Shown here one piece after another: positions 34,330 to 47,157 of a stretch of 64,000 bases of DNA; positions within the stretch are counted from its first letter, which is position 1, and the number at the start of each line of letters is the position of its first letter. Made by a program: the position numbers and the translations under genes. Below the pieces are notes generated by a model that saw nothing but the letters and a program-made list of their open reading frames with translations, was not told the DNA's origin and did not search any database. The stretch comes from Hygrophila difformis (Eukaryota > Streptophyta > Magnoliopsida > Lamiales > Acanthaceae), in the NCBI GenBank assembly GCA_030278955.1, contig JAOANR010000015.1:41014487-41078486 (forward strand), read 5' to 3'.

Positions 34330-35162
34330 GGGAAAAATTTATTTTTGGTCCCATAGGATTTTCTTTCATCCATTTTTTGTCCCAAATTTATAAAATTTTC
34401 ACTTTTGGTCCCATTAGATAACTATTTTTTCCACTTTTGGTCTCTTGGCCTATTTTTTAAGGAAAAAAATTATATGGGGTCAATGTGCAATTTTTTTAAA
34501 ATTTTATTTATTTACAAAATGCCCCTATCCAATTAAAAAACCATTACTCATTTAATTAAATTCAAATTTATTCGTTTGTACAAAATAAAATTATTTGTGA
34601 ATTTATTAAAATAATATTTATTAAATAATAAAATTGTAGCTTTTTTTATAATATTTATATTTATTATATATTATATTGAATAAAAATATATAAAATTCCA
34701 CATAAAATAAAAAATAAATTATTTTAATTAATAATTATTACATATTATTATTTTTAATTTTTTATAAATAAAGAATATTTTATTTTATGTGTATTGCAAT
34801 TATTATATTTTGATATTTTTTTAATGTTATTCAAAAAATATTATTAAAATATTATATTTAAAATATTTAATAAAATATGTATTTTAAAAAAATTAAAAAT
34901 AATTTTATTTTGTACAAATGAATAAATTTGAATTTAATTAAATGAGTTATGATTTTTTAATTGGATAGGGGCATTTTGTAAATAAATAAAATTTTTAAAA
35001 ATTGCATATTGACCCATGTGATTTATTTTCTTAAAAAATAGATCAAGGACCAAAAATGAAAAAAAAAAAGTTATCTAATGGGATCAAAAGTGGAAATTTT
35101 ATAAACTTGTGACCAAAAGTAGATAAGAGAAAATCATATAGGATCAAAAATGGATTTTCCCC
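34330..35162. mobile_element. foldback MITE, Mutator-type
   Basis: 833 bp in which the left arm (GGGAAAAATTTATTTTTGG, then ACAAAATGCCCCTATCC and GTACAAAATAAAATT) is repeated inverted in the right arm (AATTTTATTTTGTAC, GGATAGGGGCATTTTGT, AAAAATGGATTTTCCCC). Each arm is at least 250 bp. The flanks carry taaggaaac / taacgaaac (8 of 9 match) at 34321-34329 and 35163-35171, the 9-bp TSD length of Mutator elements. It has no coding capacity. Confidence 0.75.
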
Positions 35163-35171
35163 TAACGAAAC

Positions 35172-36118
35172 ATACAACCAAAAAAAGAAACAAGAGCAGT
35201 AAAATGAAAATCAAATCAACCACATCAATGGCGTGGGAAAGCTGTACCCATCAAGTCCAGTGTAAGGTACCCATGAATATCATGAGGAAAGTCCACCAAT
35301 TTTGTGTCTCTTTTTTGCCAAAGCCTCCGCAACCGCATTCCTCTCATGAAGAATACACCTTACCCCATAACCCGGATGACTTGAGCTTGACAAATCATTT
35401 CGAATATTATGAACTTTTGAGAGTATATAATACGCCAATTATCCACCCACCCCTCTAGCCAGTGACGGATCTAGAAATTTTTTTAAGTTGTATCACAATA
35501 ATTGATACAAGCTATATTAAAACTGAGGATAGTAGTGATAACACAATAATATCAAAAGAAGCTATATTGAATTGGAGATAGTGGTGTTTGTACGAAAATT
35601 GAGTGAGTATTCTAAGCTAATTATAAAAAGTTTAAGATTAAAATAACAATTTAATCAATTTATATGGTGTCATCATTAAAATTAAGTGGATGCACATAAT
35701 TAAATATTAAAAAAATTAAGGCTAAAAGAGCAATTTTATCAATTTAAGTAGTGTCTCGTGACCCCGCTTGAATATACATGCATCCGCCCCCGCCTCCATA
35801 CAACCTTTCGAGAGTTCAAAAAACACGGAATAGAATGCCCTGCCAGAGGGCATGAAGTTCCGCTTGGAGACCTCCAGTACATCCTACTATCCTAGAGTTC
35901 CTATATGGATAATGGAGTAGTAATTTGTTTGATTTGATTAAGCATAACAGATAACTTGGTTTATTAAATGGATTCTTTTAATGTTATGCAACTGAAGTTT
36001 AGACCTATATAAATACTATGATTTTCACTTATTAGAATTGATACCTTCGAAAATATTTTTTTTTAATAAAAAAATAATCATTCAAATTCAATTTTTAATT
36101 ACGATTCTCATCTCAAAT
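35172..36118. other. intergenic DNA with hAT-like remnant
   Basis: No gene is seen. From 35460 (CAGTGACGGATCTAGAAATT) to about 35805 (GCATCCGCCCCCGCC) the ends resemble degenerate inverted repeats of a hAT-type MITE (GCGGAT core), but I could not identify an 8-bp duplication. The remainder is AT-rich. Confidence 0.35.
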
Positions 36119-36126
36119 AGTATAAT

Positions 36127-36693
36127 CAGGCCCGGCTCCAAAGGAACGTGGGCCCTTTGCTCAGGGCCCCAAATTTTGGGGCCCCACTTTTTTTAAAAAG
36201 TTTTTTAAATTTTTAATTTTTTTTATTTTCTATATCATTAAAATTTCTTGTATATTTTTTTTTCTTTTCAACTACACAATTGAAGTAATAGGCCATTGAA
36301 ATATGTACATTATATCTTTTTCACTTTTATTTTTATCTCATTCTTTATACAATTTAATTAATCTTTTAGCTTCCTTTCTATCTCACCTTGTATTTTTTTC
36401 AAATCCAAACAAACTATTTACCAACAGTAAGTGAGTTACCTCTCTCCTAAAAATAAGTGGGTTACCATGGTTTCCATTTTTTTTAAGCTTCTCTCAATTG
36501 AACAACACCATTAACTTTTTTTTTGGTAAACCACATCTTATAATTTGTTTGAATACTCTTTTTGTATATTTCCTTTTATTGCACTTAATATTTTAAAAAT
36601 TTACTAATTAATAAAAAAATATCTTTATCACCATTATGTGGGGCCTAAATAAAGAATTTGCTCTGGGCCCCCAAAAAGATCGAGACGGCCATG
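36127..36693. mobile_element. non-autonomous hAT element
   Basis: 567 bp with GC-rich ends in an AT-rich context. The left end CAGGCCCGGCTCC... continues to GTGGGCCCTTTGCTCAGGGC. The right end, read in reverse, is CATGGCCGTCTCG... then GGGGGCCCAGAGC. It is flanked by a perfect 8-bp duplication, agtataat, at 36119-36126 and 36694-36701, the hallmark of hAT. No transposase frame is present. Confidence 0.85.
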
Positions 36694-36824
36694 AGTATAA
36701 TAATTTCATCTGTTTTCAACTTTTCATGAGTGTGCAACACTCATCATATATACACGTAATCTAATGTACATTTGTAACCATTAATAAATTATAAATTTTA
36801 TTTAATTTTAAAAAAAATAGTTTA

Positions 36825-36854
36825 CGTGTGCAGCGCGCGGGTAAAAAATACTAG
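36825..36854 (+). mobile_element. Helitron-like 3' terminus
   Basis: GTGTGCAGCGCGCGGGT, a GC-rich hairpin-capable stretch, is followed by AAAAAATA and CTAG, then T. This is the clearest of the three Helitron-like ends in the window. The 5' TC end was not located; the hAT element at 36127 may lie inside its body. Confidence 0.5.
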
Positions 36855-37048
36855 TAATGAATAATGCCAAAAATCTATCCTAAAAAAGGAGGAAGTAATA
36901 ATTTAGAAGTAAAAGAAAAAGTTCAATTCTCATAATAAAAGTAATGAATAGTTTCCTTTGTCTTTGTATTTCTAGCATAGTTTTTGTTTTCCTTTTTTCT
37001 TTTGTTCCTCATTTTCTGGCTTCGGCTTCAAAAAAAAAAAATCTCATA

Positions 37049-37434
37049 TGTTATGTATATTTATTATATTTGTATGATTGTTATAGATATAACTGTATCT
37101 TAATAGAATTACTATATAAAGGTGTATGTGTGTAGTCCTGAGAATATCTAAAACTAAGACAAGTAAATAATGAAAAGTGGACTGGATATATAGAACGTAG
37201 AAAGAGATTTGTTGATTGCTTGTATTCCACCTATTACCTTATGCAAGCCTATATTTATAGGCATAAATAAGCAACCTCTCATGGCTACCAAGTCAAGATT
37301 GACAGACTATAATAATTACATGATATCCATATAGATATCAAGAGCCGCATTATATGACATGCCACAACCGCCTTTCTTCCCATCAGATCTTTATAAATCC
37401 ATTGGCATGCACTTGTTATAATTGACATGTAACA
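37049..37434 (-). repeat. copia 3' LTR
   Basis: 386 bp, TG...CA, beginning TGTTATGTA and ending TGTAACA. It carries TATAAATA-type text (as TATATTTATAGG on plus near 37248-37259) that would serve as promoter and polyadenylation region. Its partner lies at 42412-42800. Confidence 0.95.
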
Positions 37435-37572
37435 CTCCCCCTTGCATGCCCATTATACAAAGAATATGCCTCGTTAAAACCTTACTTGGAGAAAACCCTC
37501 TGGAAAAAAAATCCAAGTTAGGAAAAAGAGTACATGATTCTTCTATGTTTATTTCTCCCCCTGATCAAAACA

Positions 37573-40500
37573 TCAGTTGAGATTCCTCAGTTGGCGCATC
37601 CCAATGCTTTTCACCAACTTTTCGAATGTTGTTGTTGGTAGTGCCTTGGTAAATAAATCTGCAAGATTATCAGCTGAACGGATTTGCTGCACATCTATTT
37701 CACCATTTTTCTGTAAATCATGAGTGAAGAAAAATTTTGGTGAAATGTGTTTCGTTCTATCTCCTTTAATATACCATCTCTTCAATTGTGCTATACAAGC
37801 TGCATTATCTTCATATAAAACTGTTGAGGATATTTTTTCTTCAGTAGCCATGCCACAATTTTTCAATATATGGTGCATCAAAGATCGCAACCATACACAT
37901 TCTCAACTGCCTTCATGGATTGCTAAAATTTCAGCATGATTTGAGAAAGTAGCAGTCAAAGTCTGCTTCATTGATCTCCATGAAATTGCAGTACCACCAC
38001 ATGTAAAAACATGGCCAGTTTGAGATTTGGCTTTATGTGGATCTGATAAATATCCGGCATCAGCAAAGCCGATTATTTCATGTCGAGAATCATTTGGGTA
38101 AAATAACCCAAGATCAATAGTTCCTTGGAGATAGCGAAATATATGTTTAATTCCATTCCAATGTCGTCTTGTAGGAGATGAATTGAATCTCGCTAATAAA
38201 TTTATTGCAAATGATATATCTGGTCTAGTGCAATTTGCAAGATACATTAAAGCACCTATGGCACTTAAATATAGGACATCTGGTCCAAGAATTTGTTCAC
38301 ATTCCTCTTGTGGTCTAAACGGATCCTTTTTTTTATATCAAGTGACCTTACGACCATTAGAGTACTCAATGGATGTGCTTTATCCATATAAAATCGCTTT
38401 AATACTCTTTGAGTATAAGCTGTTTGATGGATAAAAGTTCCATTATTTAAATATTCAATTTGCAGACCAAGGCATGATTTGGTTTTACCAAAATCTTTTA
38501 TTTCAAACTCATTTTTCAAGTATTCAGCAGACTTTTGGAGCTCCTCTGGGGTTCCAATCAAGTTGAGATCATCAACATAAACTGCAATAATTACAAATTC
38601 TTGTCCATTTTTCTTAATGAAAATACATGGACAGATTGGGTCATTTGTATAACCTTCTTGTACCAATGACTCATTGAGTCGGTTATACCACATTCGCCCG
38701 GATTGTTTCAATGCATATAAGGATTTTTGCAATTTGATGGAATACATATGTTTAGGATTTGATTCATATGTCTCTGACATTTTTAATCCCTCTGGGACCT
38801 TAATATAGATATCTGTATCTAAATTTCCATATAGAGACGCAGTAATAACATCCATTAATCTCATTTCAAGATTTTGATGGACTGCTAAACTGATAAGATA
38901 TCTAAATGTTATTCCATCCATTACAGGGGAATATGTTTCATCATAATCAAATCCGGGTCTCTGTGAGAACCCTTGGGCGACTAGTCTCGCTTTGTATCTG
39001 ACAATTTCATTTTTGTCATTTCTTTTTCTTACAAAAACCCATCTATATCCGACTGGCTTTATATTTTCTGGTGTTTTCACAATTGGTCCAAACACATTTC
39101 ATCTAGCTAGTGAATCCAAATCAGATTGGATTGCATCTTTCCATTTTGGCCAATCTTTTCTTTTCCGACATTCATCAACCGATTTCGGTTCATGGTCTTC
39201 GTCATCATTTACGATGTCAAGTGCTATATTGTATGAGAATACATTATCTATGATAATTGCATCTCGATTCCAAACATTTCGGCTTGTGACAAAATTAATT
39301 GATATTTCATTATTTTCAATTTCCTGCTCTTCTGGAGCTGCAAGTTCCTGCTCCTCTGGAGCTGTTTGCTGTTCAAGAGCTTCTTTTCCCTCTGGAATAT
39401 TTTCTGTAATTTTGTTATTTCCAAATATTTGTGATCCTCTTTTCTTTCGAGGATTTTTATCTTTGGAACCTGGTGGTCTACCACGCTTCAAGCGTGCGGT
39501 AGATTCATCTTTAGCACTTGTAATTGGTCCCTCTTGGATATTAATTTTGATTGGAACATTTGCTGCCGGTATAAGAGATTTTGTTACTCTTTTAGAGTCG
39601 CATAATGCGTCCGGCAATTGATTTGCAATATTCTGCAAATGTATAATTCTTTGTACTTCTAGTTCACAATCATTTGTACGAGGATCAAAGAAATCTAACA
39701 GTGTTTTCCAGTTGATTTTTTTCTTTCTTTGGTTGATTTTTATCTCTCCCTAATGTCGGGAAATGAGATTTGTCAAAATGACGATTTTTGAATTTCGCAG
39801 TAAATAAATCACCAGTTAATGGTTCGAGATATCGAATAATTGATGGTGATTCATACCCGACATATATTCCCAATCTACGTTGGGGACCCATCTTTGTGCG
39901 CTGAGGTGGTGCAATCGGGACATATACTGTGCAACCAAATATTCTGAGGTGGGATATATTGGGTTCATGCCCAAATGTTAATTGTATAGGGGAGTATTCA
40001 TGATAATGTATCGGTCTTATCCACACCAATTTTGCTGCATGTAATATTGCATGCCCCCAAGCTGTCAATGGCAATCAAGATCTCATTAATAATGGTCTGG
40101 CAAATAATTGTAAACGCTTTATAAGCGATTCAGCAAGTCCATTCTGTGTATGGACATGAGCAACGAGATGCTCAACAGTTATGCCAATTGACATGCAGTA
40201 TTCATCAAACCTCTGGGATGAATATTCACCAGCATTATCCAATCGGATATCTTTTTATTGTATAATCAGGAAACTGTGCTCGTAATTTAATAATTTGAGC
40301 AAGTAATTTTGCAAACGCATGGTTGCGAGATGATAATAATGATACATTGGACCATCGTGTTGATGCATCAATTAGCACCATAAAATATTTAAATGGTCCA
40401 CATATATCACCCTGAATTCTTTCAAGAAAACTAGGGCTTTCAGTTCCCACTTTTGTTGGTGAATGTTTTAGAAATCAATTTTCCTTGGGAGCAAGCAACA

Positions 40501-42327
40501 CATATATAATCATTATGTTGCAGCAATTTTTGTCCCTTTAATGAATGACCATGACTATTTGTAATAATTCGCCTCATCATCGTAGAGCCAGGATGGCCTA
40601 GGCGATCATGCCATATCATATATTCGTCAGTAAGCCTATGGCTTCCAATAGACCTCTGGCCTATTATGTGTTGATATTCATTAGTGGGCCTCTGGCCATC
40701 AATAAACCTCTGGTTTATTTGGGGAATATTAGACCTGCGGTCTAAGTGATAATTTTCAGTTGTATTTATCTTTGAAAAATACAATCCAGAAGACAGAGCT
40801 GGTAATTTTTCCAATACATATTTCTTACCATGAGTGGTATTTGTAATTAATAAATATTCGACATTCTCTGAAGTCGATGTCTCGAGAGTCGAGATGATAC
40901 CCATTTTCTCGGATATCTTTAAAACTTAATAAATTTCTTCGAGACTTGGGAGATAGGAGTGCATTTTTCACAATTAATTTTGTTCCCTCTGGGAAAATAA
41001 GGTTGGCTGTGCCAATTCCTTATATAATATTTGTACTACCACAAATTGTGTTTATGTTTGTATCTCTCATTTCTAAATTGGAAAAAACCTTATGTCTTTT
41101 AGTACCGTGTGCGTTGAAGCACTATCAATAAGACATATATTATCACTTTTAAAATTCCCCATTTTGCTGGAATTAAAACAAGATATCATTAATATTAAAA
41201 CAAGATTTAACATAAGTGAAATATTACAATATAGAGACAATAATATAACACACATACAAAAGTAAAGACAGATACAGAAGTTCAAAGTATAATGAAAATA
41301 ATAATACAACATAACAATTAAACCAAATCATTATATAAATCATCAACTTGAAATTCTGGGATATTGGGCATATTGTCCTCAGAATTCATTCCGTCTATAT
41401 GGTTTGTTTCAACCACCATTTTTCCTTTCTCCATCTGGAAGTCTTGGTAGAGTTTGACCCAATGATCTCTGGTGCGACAATTTTTGTACCAGTGCCCTTT
41501 TAGGCCACATCTATCGCATTTGGCTTCTTCATAACTCTGTTTTTGGACATCACCTCTGTGTTGTCCTGATTCTGATTGCGTGTGTCCGTCGTGGGTTTAA
41601 TATAAACATTGTTGCGGAAATGACTTTTCCCACGGCCTCGGCTATATCCACGACCACGAGGTCTCTGACCTCGGCCACGGCCACGACCATGACCATGACC
41701 ACGACCACGGCTAGAAGATTCAGTCACATGTGCCTCTGGCAATGGACTACTGTTAATTGGTCTCATTTCATGATTTTTCAATAATAAATCATTATTCTTT
41801 TCAGCCAATAACAAAAATGTAATCAGATCAGAATATTCAGTGAAACCATTTGCTCGGTATTGTTGTGCTAATACCAAATTGGAAGGGTGGAATGTAGAGA
41901 ATGTCTTCTCTAGCATTTGTTTATCAGTAACTGTTTCACCACACAGTCTTAATTGTGATACGATATTAAACAGAGCAGAATTGTCATCATTTACTGATTT
42001 AAAATCGTAGAATCGTAAGTGTAACCAGTCATACTGGGCTCGAGGGAGATTAATTGATCTTAAATGATCATAATTTTTTTTCCAAATTCTCCCAGAGCTC
42101 GATTGGGTCTTTGACCGTTAAATACTGTGTTTTCAATCCCTCATCAAGATGATGGCGGATGAAAATCATAGCTTTCCGCGGTCTTAGTTTGAAGCCTGAT
42201 TATCTTTTTCAATTATTTTTTCAAGACCCATTGATTCCAAAGGGATTTCAACATCCATTTTCCAAGATAGATAATTATCTCCAGATACCATCAGTGGTCT
42301 GAAATCCTGCTTTGTCAAGTTAGCCAT
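37573..42327 (-). pseudogene. copia gag-pol, broken
   Basis: Gag starts at 42327 (MANLTKQDFRPLM) and pol ends at 37573 (RQLRNLN, stop). Visible pieces, in order: a Gag tail rich in RGRG with the knuckle CDRCGLKGHWYKNC near 41500; a protease start with DSASTHTVL (41130); the integrase zinc region WHDRLGHPG...CVACSQGK (40490-40620) and its core start GDICGPF; reverse transcriptase 38265-39095 with the catalytic VYVDDL; RNase H with EDNAACIAQL (37800). It is interrupted by several frameshifts (one in an A8 run near 38328) and in-frame stops at 37891-37903 and 39099, so it cannot give a full polyprotein. Confidence 0.9.
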
Positions 42328-42411
42328 AATAAAATTATTGAAATACAAAGATTAAATATTACCTCAAAGGAAATTCCGGTAGAGCTCCTTCAGTGGCTCG
42401 TGCTGATAACG

Positions 42412-42800
42412 TGTTATGTATATTTATTATATTTGTATAATTGTTATAGATATATAACTGTATCTTAATAGAATTACTATATAAAGGTGTATGTGTGTAG
42501 TCCTGAGAATATCTAAAACTAAGACAAGTAAATAATGAAAAGTGGACTGGAGATATAGAACGTAGAAAGAGATATGTTGATTGCTTGTATTCCACCTATT
42601 ACCTTATGCAAGCCTATATTTATAGGCATAAATAAGCAACCTCTCATGGCTACCAAGTCAAGATTGACAGACTATAATAATTACATAGATATCCATATAG
42701 ATATCAAGAGCCGCACTATATGACATGCCACAACCGCCTTTCTTCCCATCATATCTTTATAAATCCATTGGCATGCACTTGTTATAATTGACATGTAACA
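42412..42800 (-). repeat. copia 5' LTR
   Basis: 389 bp, TG...CA, nearly identical to the 3' LTR, with one 2-bp and one 1-bp length difference. It sits immediately downstream (in SEC12 orientation) of the SEC12-like gene, with only 122 bp between the SEC12 stop and its outer target duplication. Confidence 0.95.
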
Positions 42801-42926
42801 TCATAATAATTCACATTACAGTTATGTTCCCCCTAAGAATGTATAGTTAGAGTAAAGATGAGTGCAAAAAGATCACCTTCAATTTCTAAACTAGCTGCTA
42901 TGAGATGAGCTCGGCTCACCAGAGCT

Positions 42927-45900
42927 TCAAAGGTCCACAGGTCCCCACACATTCTTGTTGGATTGTGGGTTGTTGGAAAAGGTTGGGCCTCCATGTTTAA
43001 TAGTAGTTTGGTCCTTGTGAAGCGGGAAGTTCCAGAATGAATCCGAATTCTCGAAGAATATGTAGAATGCAACGATTGAAGCCAGAAACAGCCCCAGGAG
43101 GAGTAAATATATTTGCCATTCTGCAGTTGGTCAAGCATAAGAGAGATAAAGCAAACATCAGTCTTGAGCTCTCAATAAGGTGAGGACTGAGGATGGGGGG
43201 AAACCGGAAAAGGGTATTGGGGAAGAGACCTTTCCAGTCAGCGGGAACGGTCAGCTTTGTTACCATTACTCCCCATTCATTGGAAGTAGTAAGTATTGCC
43301 CTGCAATGTCCAAAACAGACCACAGAACAATGTTAAAGGGAGGCAACAAGATCAATGCTAACCTTCTCATTATGGACACAACTTTTAACTGAAAGCTATA
43401 GAGGAGACCGATTACTTGTGACAACGAGGACGACGACTACTACTACTAGTAGTAGTACATAGCATATGTTTCAAATAAAAAATTTAAATAGTTATGTTTA
43501 TAACTTCTAACCTTTGGTGGAAACCTCTATAGAAATTTTTACCTTTCACTAGGGCAGAACTCCAATGAATCAATATTGGAACCCAAATGCAGTCTCTTAC
43601 TCCAGTGGCGGACTTCCATCTTTTTCACTTCAACGACGCACATGTCTCCATCCATGCTTGCCCTAGGTTCAAAATTTATAGATAAATTTAGCATATAATG
43701 ATTGAATGGGGAAAGAGACAATTCACTAATCACTACTCAACAATTTATATAAGTTCATCTTTTTCGAGTAGGCAGCAGTCATGAAAAAACCAGGCATTAA
43801 GGCTTTGATGCCCAGGGGCGAAACTATGCCCATAAAAGGAGTGCCTTGGGCCCCTCCATGATTTTTGTGCTATAGTCTGAATGTACACAGTCTAGTGATA
43901 TGTACATAATATCATTTGAACAATATCCTATATAGTTTGTGCTTGGTTTTTGTGTTGATGTTTCATGACAATTTTTTTAGTGGAAATCGGCCCCTCCATG
44001 AGGGAAATCCTGGTTTCGCTACTGCTTTGATCAACTAATTTATAACTCCATTTTTAAATGAATTAAAGTAATTGTTTAATGATTTGATAACATCCCTTAT
44101 TACTTGATCTTAATAGATTTTAAATGCTATGAAGTTATATTTGAAACTAAGTGATTTTATTTACCTTCTTAATATTAAATCACGAATTAATTCAAATATA
44201 TTTTTAATAAATTTAAATCAGGCATCATTTTTCTTTATTATAAATTGACAACTATTTAGGTTTAATCACTTTAATCATCAAACTTTTAGACCACAATTCC
44301 ACAAGCAAACCTTATTTGTGTTTATCAAACACGCACCTCGAAGTTTCCAATCCTTGCTGACATATATAAGCAGAATTGTGTGTGAGTAATCTCATCAACC
44401 ATTTTTTTTTTTTATACAGTATCGCATAGAGCATACTTTTTTAGGTGAGGGCCTGAGGGGGGGTTTCCTACTTTCCTTTAAGCAAGTGACACAATGAACT
44501 TCAAGATGCTAGGTTCTTTTTATGCTTGAAGGATCAGAAACTCTACAGGACAATCACCCTCTAGGACAAAGAGACAATGATTAAGAAACTTACAACACTA
44601 AGACATATGAACAAGGACAGAGTCAGAAATTAATGTATTTGACTCCAAAGTGAGACATTAATTGGAAAGGAAATAAAAGGTGAATCACAAAGCAGCCAAG
44701 CACTTACATAGCAAGATATTTCCCATCCAAACTTATAGACATTATTGAAGTTGGCTTTCCAAGTAACCTCTTGTGCCCAATTTTACTCCAGGTGCTTATG
44801 TCCCAAACAACAGTCAGCGGTTTAATTCCTGTTAGATGCGATCACTAATTAAGATTGACTGCCCATCCTCAACCCAATATCACATCAGTGAATGCCTTCT
44901 AAACAAGGTACGTGCAACATACCTCTTTGGACAGAACAAAATAAGAATGGTTTTGTCCCATCTTTAGAAAACCGACAGAGTTTGATCTTCTCATCCTACA
45001 CGAACAAATAGAAGCTAAACATGGCGTGTAGAAAAGGCAAGCAGAACTCATGAATAAACTGAACTTACAGAATTCCTTGTCAAGGTCATAACTGGAGCAC
45101 CATTGCTTGTATTCCATATTCTTGCTGATCCATCAGTTGATGTTGAGGACAAAAGTGAAGAGTCTAAGCTGCAAGATTGAAAAATAAAGATCTACGTCAT
45201 TAAATTCTTTTAAGATGATCCCGAATAGACACCGGAAAAAATCATAAAAAACGGTAAAGCACAAGTAATCCCACCCATAAGCCAAACTGATTCAGCATAT
45301 TTCGAACAGTAAAAAAAATATCTATTCAAAGCCCATCCTACCTAAAATCCATGTCTTCAAATGACTCATGAGCTCTTGGTTCCTCTAAAATGATGCGGAT
45401 ACTTGGCCACTCAAATATTCTAAGACACCCATCCTTCACATTAAGGAGAAAAAAGAGAACTAAGATTTCTGATGCAGACACTTGCAGACAATGATAAAAT
45501 GATAAAAAGCTTACAATTCCGCCACAAGCAAATCTGGTTCCATCAACGCTAAAAGCTAAACACTTTTGCTGGCCAACTCCCTGCAATTGAACCGCCTCTT
45601 TAGCAGTAAGCTTAACTTTGTGTTCCTGACTATGCAACTCGAACAATCTGCAATTAAACTTATAATTGCATGTATTGTGTTGTGTGGTTGGACAAAAACA
45701 AAACAAACTCCAGCTAGCTGAAACGGAGTCACTTTTAAAACAGAATTGATAGTTGGAATGTAATCTGAATTCAAGAAATTTCTGTCCGGTAGTAGAGAGG
45801 TGTGGGAATTACTATCGACCATCAATTATTATTTGGCAGGCGAGTGAAAAATCAAAAATCTCTCGTGTGAAGTTTGAACTTCGTAGCAAGTTACAACTTT

Positions 45901-46417
45901 CATTGTCATGGGCCATAATTAATAGTAGTATTTATTAATCCAAAATCCAGGGGGAAAACTGAAGACTAGACTAACTTGCAATCACCACTGCTTGTGGAAC
46001 AAACAAATTGATCTCCACTGGGATGCGCAGCAATTCCCACTGGACGTGTCCCTTCTTCAAATTCATACTTTGCCTGAAATTAATTAACAGGGGTAATCCT
46101 AGCACGAATGCAACAACGAATAGAATATTCTTAACTTCAGAAACACTACCCACGCTAGACAACTCAAACCGACAAATTCAACATAGAGAAAATAAAAACC
46201 AGAACCAAAACAACTCAATCGAAAATCCCATCAATAAATGGAAAAATAGACAAACCTTGGGAGAAGCGGAGAGCTCGGAGGCGTTAGAATCGAAGGAGAA
46301 AATCTCGAGAGCAGAGGGCCGCGATTTGGCGACCGCCACCAAGTGCGCGTTCTCCGGTCGCCGAATCCAGGTGGCGCACGTCAATGTTCCCTGCGCAGGA
46401 GCATTTTCGCCGTCCAT
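42927..46417 (-). CDS. SEC12-like protein, WD40 ER membrane protein
   Basis: A predicted guanine nucleotide exchange factor for SAR1 at the ER, which starts COPII coat assembly. Ten GT-AG exons splice in frame to 387 codons: 46417-46256, 46073-45976, 45647-45515, 45433-45342, 45168-45069, 44995-44923, 44828-44708, 43662-43543, 43300-43230, 43120-42927. WD40-type blades include GTLTCATWIRRP (N-terminus), GIAAHPSGDQFVCS, KCLAFSVDGTRFACGG, DGCLRIFEWP, STDGSARIW and LCRFSKDGTKPFLFC, with SLEFCPSER in the last blade. A single membrane anchor (about 327-347, IYLLLLGLFLASIVAFYIFF) follows DWKEWQ, leaving a short lumenal tail. It closely resembles plant SEC12-like 2 (STL2P) by remembered motifs. The ATG chosen is MDGENAP; an in-frame upstream ATG lacks family similarity. 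Intron 7 carries a small hAT-like insertion. Confidence 0.93.
43811..44024. mobile_element. small hAT-like MITE in SEC12 intron 7
   Basis: About 214 bp with inverted ends CAGGGGCGAAAC (left) and GTTTCGCTACTG (right), GGCCCCTCCATGA near both ends, and flanks ctttgatg / ctttgatc at 43803-43810 and 44025-44032 (7 of 8 match). Two extra C's precede the left CAGGGG, so the exact left border is uncertain. It is intronic and leaves exons untouched. Confidence 0.65.
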
Positions 46418-47157
46418 AATGTCCCCCGAATTGCACGTAGAAGTCGAAATCGGAAGCTGAGATTCCAAGTCGGAAATTTGTTCGTTAGTGGGAATTGGGA
46501 AGTTGAAAGTGCTAAGGCGGCACATCCAGATGTGCAACGATATTTTGTAGGGTGAGATTGTTTCTAATAGATTTAGGTGTAGAAAGGAAAAATCAATAAC
46601 AAATCTAAAAACTACTACTACTACTGAAATGAAATTCATTTCAAACCCCTAATTATTTTTGTTAATTAATATGCATATTCTTTTGTTTTTCTAAAGGTCG
46701 GTAGCTCTCAAATGTATAAACCTGGAGTGCAGGATATCTTACACGCCTGCTACTACGCAGACTCTTTTGATGCTATTCAATTGATTCAAAATTAAAGGGA
46801 ATGAATGAGGTACACATCCTATGGTCACTTCTCAACATTTGGCATCTTTATTGGTAGCCTATAATGGGAGAGGGTAATTCCATGGCAGGTTAAGATTTGC
46901 TTGCTAAATATAAGAAGGTACATTCTGTTGAATTTAGATTTGCTTGCTACAAGAAGGTACATTCTGAGTTGAATTTTTCACCACCTAGATAGAACCACTA
47001 TACTTTTCCAGACTTCCGGGCCTCTGAATCAACAATTCTCTATTCTCTGGCAACCACAACTAATAGAACGAACTGTCATAATCCTAATACTATAAGTAGT
47101 AGTAGTAGTAATAGTACAACATTTCCCCGTCCACTTTATTACTCATTTCCTTTAATA
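46418..47157. other. upstream region of SEC12-like gene
   Basis: Holds the SEC12 leader and promoter, with no clear TATA box that I would assign. An in-frame extension of SEC12 exon 1 upstream to 46639 is open but hydrophobic and unlike the family, so it is taken as leader. Further up only AT-rich DNA and a (GTA)n run (47096-47110) are seen. Confidence 0.4.

Larger units (their letters stand above)
37049..42800 (-). mobile_element. Ty1/copia LTR retrotransposon, structurally complete
   Basis: Two direct LTRs (37049-37434 and 42412-42800), both starting TGTTATGTA and ending TGTAACA, are flanked by a perfect 5-bp target duplication, tcata (37044-37048 and 42801-42805). The element reads on the minus strand. 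The 5' LTR is followed by GTTATCAGCACGAGCC, a primer-site-like sequence with an imperfect match to initiator tRNA-Met, and the 3' LTR is preceded by the purine tract AAGGGGGAG. By eye the LTRs differ by about five substitutions and two small indels in 386 bp, so the insertion is young. The domain order gag, protease, integrase, reverse transcriptase, RNase H is that of copia. Confidence 0.95.

Noticed and set aside
39000..39621. 209-codon plus-strand frame in the copia element
   Set aside because: It is the antisense shadow of the integrase-RT linker of gag-pol.
42833..43138. 102-codon frame at the SEC12 3' end as its last exon
   Set aside because: It lies in another frame; the spliced frame reads WQIYLLLLGLF and stops at 42927.
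46178..46639. Longer SEC12 start at 46639
   Set aside because: The extension is hydrophobic then polar text unlike the family, whose N-terminus matches MDGENAP...TCATWIRRP.
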